NCBI RefSeq assembly: GCF_003860405.1
Contig: NZ_CP034170.1
Span: 2,914,001 to 2,978,000, forward strand
Source: Nakamurella antarctica
GTDB lineage: Bacteria; Actinomycetota; Actinomycetes; Mycobacteriales; Nakamurellaceae
Length of the DNA: 64,000 bases
Direction of reading: 5' to 3'
Of this stretch, positions 61,240 to 64,000 are shown in pieces. Both the position numbers and the translations under genes were made by a program. The notes beneath the pieces are model-generated. The model was given only the letters and a program-made list of their open reading frames with translations, was not told the origin of the DNA and did not search any database. The stretch's first letter is position 1, and each line of letters begins with the position of its first letter.

Positions 61240-61743
61240 GTGACTTCCAACCGCGCCCGACTGACCGTGGCCACCGACGGCTCCTGCCTGTCCAACCCCG
61301 GCGGGGCTGGCGGCTGGGCGTGGGTGGTCTCCGAGGAGTGCTGGGGGGCTGGCGGCAGCGCGAGCACCACCAACCAGCGGATGGAGCTGCAGGCAATCGG
61401 CCAAGTCGCCCGCGCCTTCCCCTCCGATGTGCCGCTTCTCATCCAGTCCGATAGTCAATACTCCATCAAATGCCTCACCGAATGGCTGCCAAACTGGCTG
61501 AAAAACAACTGGGTCAACTCGGCCAAGAAGCCCGTTGCCAACAGAGACCTGATCGAATACATCGCGTTCCTGCTCAAGGATCGTGACGTGACCTTCGAGC
61601 ACGTGCGCGGGCACCGCGGGCATGTCCTCAATGAGATCGCCGACATGAAATGCGGCGCCGCGGCGGAGGCAACCAGAGATGGCCTGCCTGTCAACGAAGG
61701 CCCCGCGGGTTGCCTTGAAAAGCTACTCGCTCAACACTCCTGA
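61240..61743 (+). CDS. rnhA: Ribonuclease HI
   Basis: 167 aa, GTG start at 61240. The four catalytic acids are visible: Asp in ATDGSCLSNPG, Glu in RMELQA, Asp in QSDSQYS and Asp in NEIADMK. Cuts RNA in RNA–DNA hybrids with Mg2+. C-terminal part ends without an extra domain, so it is a single-domain RNase HI and not the RNase H–phosphatase fusion found in mycobacteria. Confidence 0.92.
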   Translation: MTSNRARLTVATDGSCLSNPGGAGGWAWVVSEECWGAGGSASTTNQRMELQAIGQVARAFPSDVPLLIQSDSQYSIKCLTEWLPNWLKNNWVNSAKKPVANRDLIEYIAFLLKDRDVTFEHVRGHRGHVLNEIADMKCGAAAEATRDGLPVNEGPAGCLEKLLAQHS

Positions 61744-61787
61744 ATGCGCAGAGCAGCGGTCAGTGAACTGAGGTCAGTGAACAGCGG

Positions 61788-62699
61788 TCAGTGAGCTGCG
61801 GCGAAGTGCAGACGCGCGAACGAAAGTGCCTGCGCCAGATCGATCTCACGATCCTCCACTGAGGATTTTCGGGTGGAAATCTCAACAACGATACTGCCAT
61901 CGAACCCACTAGCTGCTAACTGGCCGAGGATCTGCGCGCAGGGCTGGGAGCCGCGACCTGGCACTAAATGCTCGTCGAGCGCCGAGCCGGTGCCGTCCGC
62001 CAGATGCAGGTGCGTCATCCGAGAGCCCATGCGGCCCAGCATTTCCAGTGCATCCGATTCTGCGGTCGCGGTATGCGAAAGATCCAACGTGTAGTACTGA
62101 TGCCCGGCTCCGCCCACTGCCGGGTCCCAATGCGGCCGGTAGGTAGAGATCACGGATCCCCGCACTCGCGCCGGGAACATGTTCTCCACAGCGATCTTCA
62201 CCGCTGTCCTGGTCTGGAGTTCGGCGACGGCAGCTGAGAAGTCCAGGGCCGCAGCGCGTTGCCACACGAAGGGCGGATGCGTCACCACCGTGGAGGCACC
62301 CAAAGCCTCGGCCATTTCAATGGATCGCGCAAGCTTCACCAGTGGGTCGGTCGACCACACGCGCGACGTAATCACCACGCACGGTGAATGCACTGACAAC
62401 ACGGGAATTTGGTAGGTCTGCACGAGGTCGCGGAGCTCGCTGACGGACTGCGAGACGGCGTCCGTCCAAACAAAGACCTCTACCCCGTCGTAGCCCAGTT
62501 CGGCTGCGCGCCGGAAAGCGAGCCCGGTCGGTTCGGGATACACCGACGCGGTCGAAAGCCCCACGGGCGCTTCGGGTAAGCGCACCAAATCGCGGACATC
62601 AGCAAACGGAGCCACATCAGCCACTGCAGCCGAGTCAGCAAACGGAGCCAGGTCCGTGGCGGCAACACCGTCGGGCAATGGACCATCAAACTCGCTCAT
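61788..62699 (-). CDS. TIM-barrel sugar phosphate isomerase/endonuclease-like protein
   Basis: 303 aa from ATG 62699, overlapping the ppx stop (ATGA). After an acidic stretch (residues 5–45, with a short repeat of the type APFADSAAVADVAPFAD) comes an AP_endonuc_2/xylose isomerase-like barrel: GYDGVEVFVWTD, LSVHSPC, VTHPPF, AVENMFP, LDLSHT, HLHLADG and VVEIST carry probable metal ligands. Function unknown. M. tuberculosis Rv0498, near ppx1 (Rv0496), is the positional counterpart. Confidence 0.82.
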   Translation of the reverse strand: MSEFDGPLPDGVAATDLAPFADSAAVADVAPFADVRDLVRLPEAPVGLSTASVYPEPTGLAFRRAAELGYDGVEVFVWTDAVSQSVSELRDLVQTYQIPVLSVHSPCVVITSRVWSTDPLVKLARSIEMAEALGASTVVTHPPFVWQRAAALDFSAAVAELQTRTAVKIAVENMFPARVRGSVISTYRPHWDPAVGGAGHQYYTLDLSHTATAESDALEMLGRMGSRMTHLHLADGTGSALDEHLVPGRGSQPCAQILGQLAASGFDGSIVVEISTRKSSVEDREIDLAQALSFARLHFAAAH

Positions 62700-63619
62700 C
62701 GGCCGAACTCCAACTCGTCCAACTGCCGAAAGATGACGCCTTCGCGCAGGGCCCACGGGCAGATTTCCAAGACCTGCGCCCCCGTAGCGGACAGTGCGGC
62801 GCGCGCCACTAACGCACCTGCCAACAGGTGCGGCGCCCGCTCCGGCGAGACGCCATCGAGCCCAGCAACATCCGCGATGCTCATTTTAGAGACACGCGAA
62901 ATCACCTGGTCCAAAGATGCGGCTGTCAGAACGCGGGGATCTCCCAGCGACGAAGCTGCGCCAAGCCGGGCCAACGTTCGGAATGTTTTGGAGGTGCCAA
63001 CGACGTGGTCGATGGGGCCGGCGTGGGCGATCTTTTCTTTCAACGGCGCCATCTCCTTTGCGAGACGCTTTGCAAGAGCGGCTGCTTCGGAGCGTTTTGG
63101 CGGATCTGCCATACCAGCTTCGCGGGCTACCCGAGCGGCGCCCAGCGGCACGGACATCGCAAGATCTGGTTCCTCGCCAGTGCCGCCGGCGAATTCGAGC
63201 GAACCACCACCGATGTCGAGCACGAGCAATGCGCCACGGCTGAAGCCGTACCAGCGTCGCGCGGCCAGAAACGTCAGCCGCGCTTCGTCTTCGCCGGACA
63301 TTACGCGCAGATCCACGCGGGTCTGTGCGGCAACGTCGGCGACGATCTCTGCCCAGTTGGTCGCCTCGCGCACCGCGGACGTGGCGAAGGCAAGTAGTTG
63401 TTCGCAACCTGCGCGGGCTGCAGCGAGCGCCGCTTCGCCTATTGCGTACAGCAGGGCTTCTTGGCCGTCGTCACTGAGGCGGCCGGCACTATCAATGTGC
63501 TCAACGAGCCTAAGAACGGAACGCTTTGAATTCAGCGGCTCCGGTTTCCCGCCCCGATGTGCATCGACCACCAGCAGGTGGACGGTGGTGGATCCAACAT
63601 CGAGAACTCCCAGGCGCAT
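62696..63619 (-). CDS. ppx: Exopolyphosphatase / GppA-family phosphatase
   Basis: 307 aa. ASKHA-fold: GVLDVGSTTVHLLV (phosphate-1 motif), catalytic-region SGEDEARLTFLA, and VLDIGGGSLEFAGG (phosphate-2). Short form, as in mycobacterial Ppx1, lacking the HD-type C-terminal domain of E. coli Ppx. It hydrolyses short polyphosphate and may act on pppGpp. Starts 20 bases after the response-regulator stop on the same strand, so phosphate sensing and polyphosphate turnover are linked. Confidence 0.9.
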   Translation of the reverse strand: MRLGVLDVGSTTVHLLVVDAHRGGKPEPLNSKRSVLRLVEHIDSAGRLSDDGQEALLYAIGEAALAAARAGCEQLLAFATSAVREATNWAEIVADVAAQTRVDLRVMSGEDEARLTFLAARRWYGFSRGALLVLDIGGGSLEFAGGTGEEPDLAMSVPLGAARVAREAGMADPPKRSEAAALAKRLAKEMAPLKEKIAHAGPIDHVVGTSKTFRTLARLGAASSLGDPRVLTAASLDQVISRVSKMSIADVAGLDGVSPERAPHLLAGALVARAALSATGAQVLEICPWALREGVIFRQLDELEFGR

Positions 63620-63639
63620 TCTTGCAAATCTACCCGCCG

Positions 63640-64000
63640 TCAGCTTTCGAATTTGTAGCCCAGCCCGCGGACGGTCAGCAAGTAGCGTGGGTTCGCCGGG
63701 TCGGGTTCGAGTTTGGCTCGCAGCCGTTTGACATGCACATCAAGGGTTTTGGTATCACCGACGTAGTCAGCTCCCCACACCCGATCAATTAATTGACCCC
63801 GGGTCAACACCCGGCCGGAGTTTCGGAGCAAATACTCAAGAAGGTCAAACTCCTTGAGTGGCAACGAGATCGCTTCCGCGTTGACCGTCACCACATGACG
63901 TTCGATGTCCATCCGGACGCGGCCCGCGGTAAGTACCGCAGCATCTGGTTCTTCAGCGTCCGTGCCGCGGCGCAATACTGCACGGATCCGTGCGATCAAC
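63640..64000 (-). CDS. regX3: OmpR-family response regulator, C-terminal part (RegX3-like)
   Basis: Incomplete: the gene runs off the window edge and its receiver domain is not seen. The visible 119 residues hold the linker and a complete winged-helix domain: LKEFDLLEYLLRNSGRVLTRGQLIDRVWG and TKTLDVHVKRLRAKLEPDP, ending VRGLGYKFES. Placement beside ppx matches the senX3–regX3 region of actinobacteria, which responds to phosphate limitation. The symbol is an inference from context. Confidence 0.85.
   Translation of the reverse strand, partial: LIARIRAVLRRGTDAEEPDAAVLTAGRVRMDIERHVVTVNAEAISLPLKEFDLLEYLLRNSGRVLTRGQLIDRVWGADYVGDTKTLDVHVKRLRAKLEPDPANPRYLLTVRGLGYKFES

Noticed and set aside
60251-61243. 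330-codon plus-strand frame opposite cysS
   Set aside because: Antisense shadow of cysS running into the tandem repeats; its C-terminal half is only repeat translation.
60863-61396. Possible 178-residue N-terminal extension of CysS
   Set aside because: The extension is encoded by the GC-rich repeats and the antisense of rnhA; GTG 60862 gives a normal-length enzyme with a typical N-terminus.

Overview
The window reads as chromosome of a high-GC actinobacterium. Supporting signs are the Lhr–Nei2 pair, a fused OtsA–OtsB trehalose enzyme, a BldD/XRE-like regulator, a VanW-type envelope protein, a PacL–CtpC metal pump as in mycobacteria, and a regX3 / ppx / TIM-barrel order like the Rv0491–Rv0498 region. 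Many genes overlap by ATGA or GTGA and several use GTG starts. No rRNA, tRNA, CRISPR array, prophage or intact insertion sequence was seen. I cannot name the genus.

Layout. 0–4.4 kb: lipoate ligase, then a copper module (CsoR, CopZ, CopA) with a CsoR box. 4.4–9.6 kb: gene remnant, SDR, MarR with a divergent ClC transporter, Nei2. 9.6–21 kb: giant helicase Lhr, a TetR-controlled heterodimeric ABC exporter, a DEAD-box RNA helicase. 21–29 kb: GAF–EAL phosphodiesterase, VanW-like protein, XRE regulator, peptide deformylase, OtsA–OtsB. 28.8–29.8 kb: repeats, two copies of a dispersed palindrome and a dead HEAT-repeat gene. 29.8–46.7 kb: metal (probably zinc) island. 46.8–49.2 kb: LacI and an orphan MsiK-type ATPase. 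49.2–52 kb: ZnuA-ZnuC-ZnuB importer. 52.6–58.1 kb: LacI, esterase and a carbohydrate ABC importer without its own ATPase. 58.4–64 kb: housekeeping genes (rlmB, cysS, rnhA, ppx, regX3) interrupted by a second repeat block with a 27-bp perfect hairpin.

The main discovery is at 36.3–43.9 kb. A 42-residue precursor peptide gene (43730–43858, minus strand), preceded by a near-perfect ribosome binding site, is followed by an E1-like leader-binding/cyclodehydratase partner, a CocE/S15-type hydrolase, a YcaO cyclodehydratase and a CydDC-like ABC pair. This is a TOMM (azoline/azole RiPP) cluster. It runs tail-to-tail into a FecBCD-type metallophore importer whose operon begins with zinc-free ribosomal proteins L31 and L32. 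A divergent operon carries zinc-free L33, a CobW-like protein, L36 and L28.

Three promoters in the window (precursor peptide, divergent L33/L31 operons, znuA) carry a related 17-bp palindrome with the pattern AYGnnAnnCnTTnnCRT. Cysteine-free ribosomal paralogues and znuABC are classic Zur targets, so I infer one Zur-type zinc-starvation regulon that includes a ribosomally made, heterocycle-containing peptide. The simplest model is a RiPP zinc metallophore: made and trimmed in the cytoplasm, exported by the CydDC-like pair, re-imported by FecBCD. The divergent PacL–CtpC efflux pump would serve the opposite condition, metal excess. The zur gene itself is not in the window and no chemistry is shown; the model is inference.
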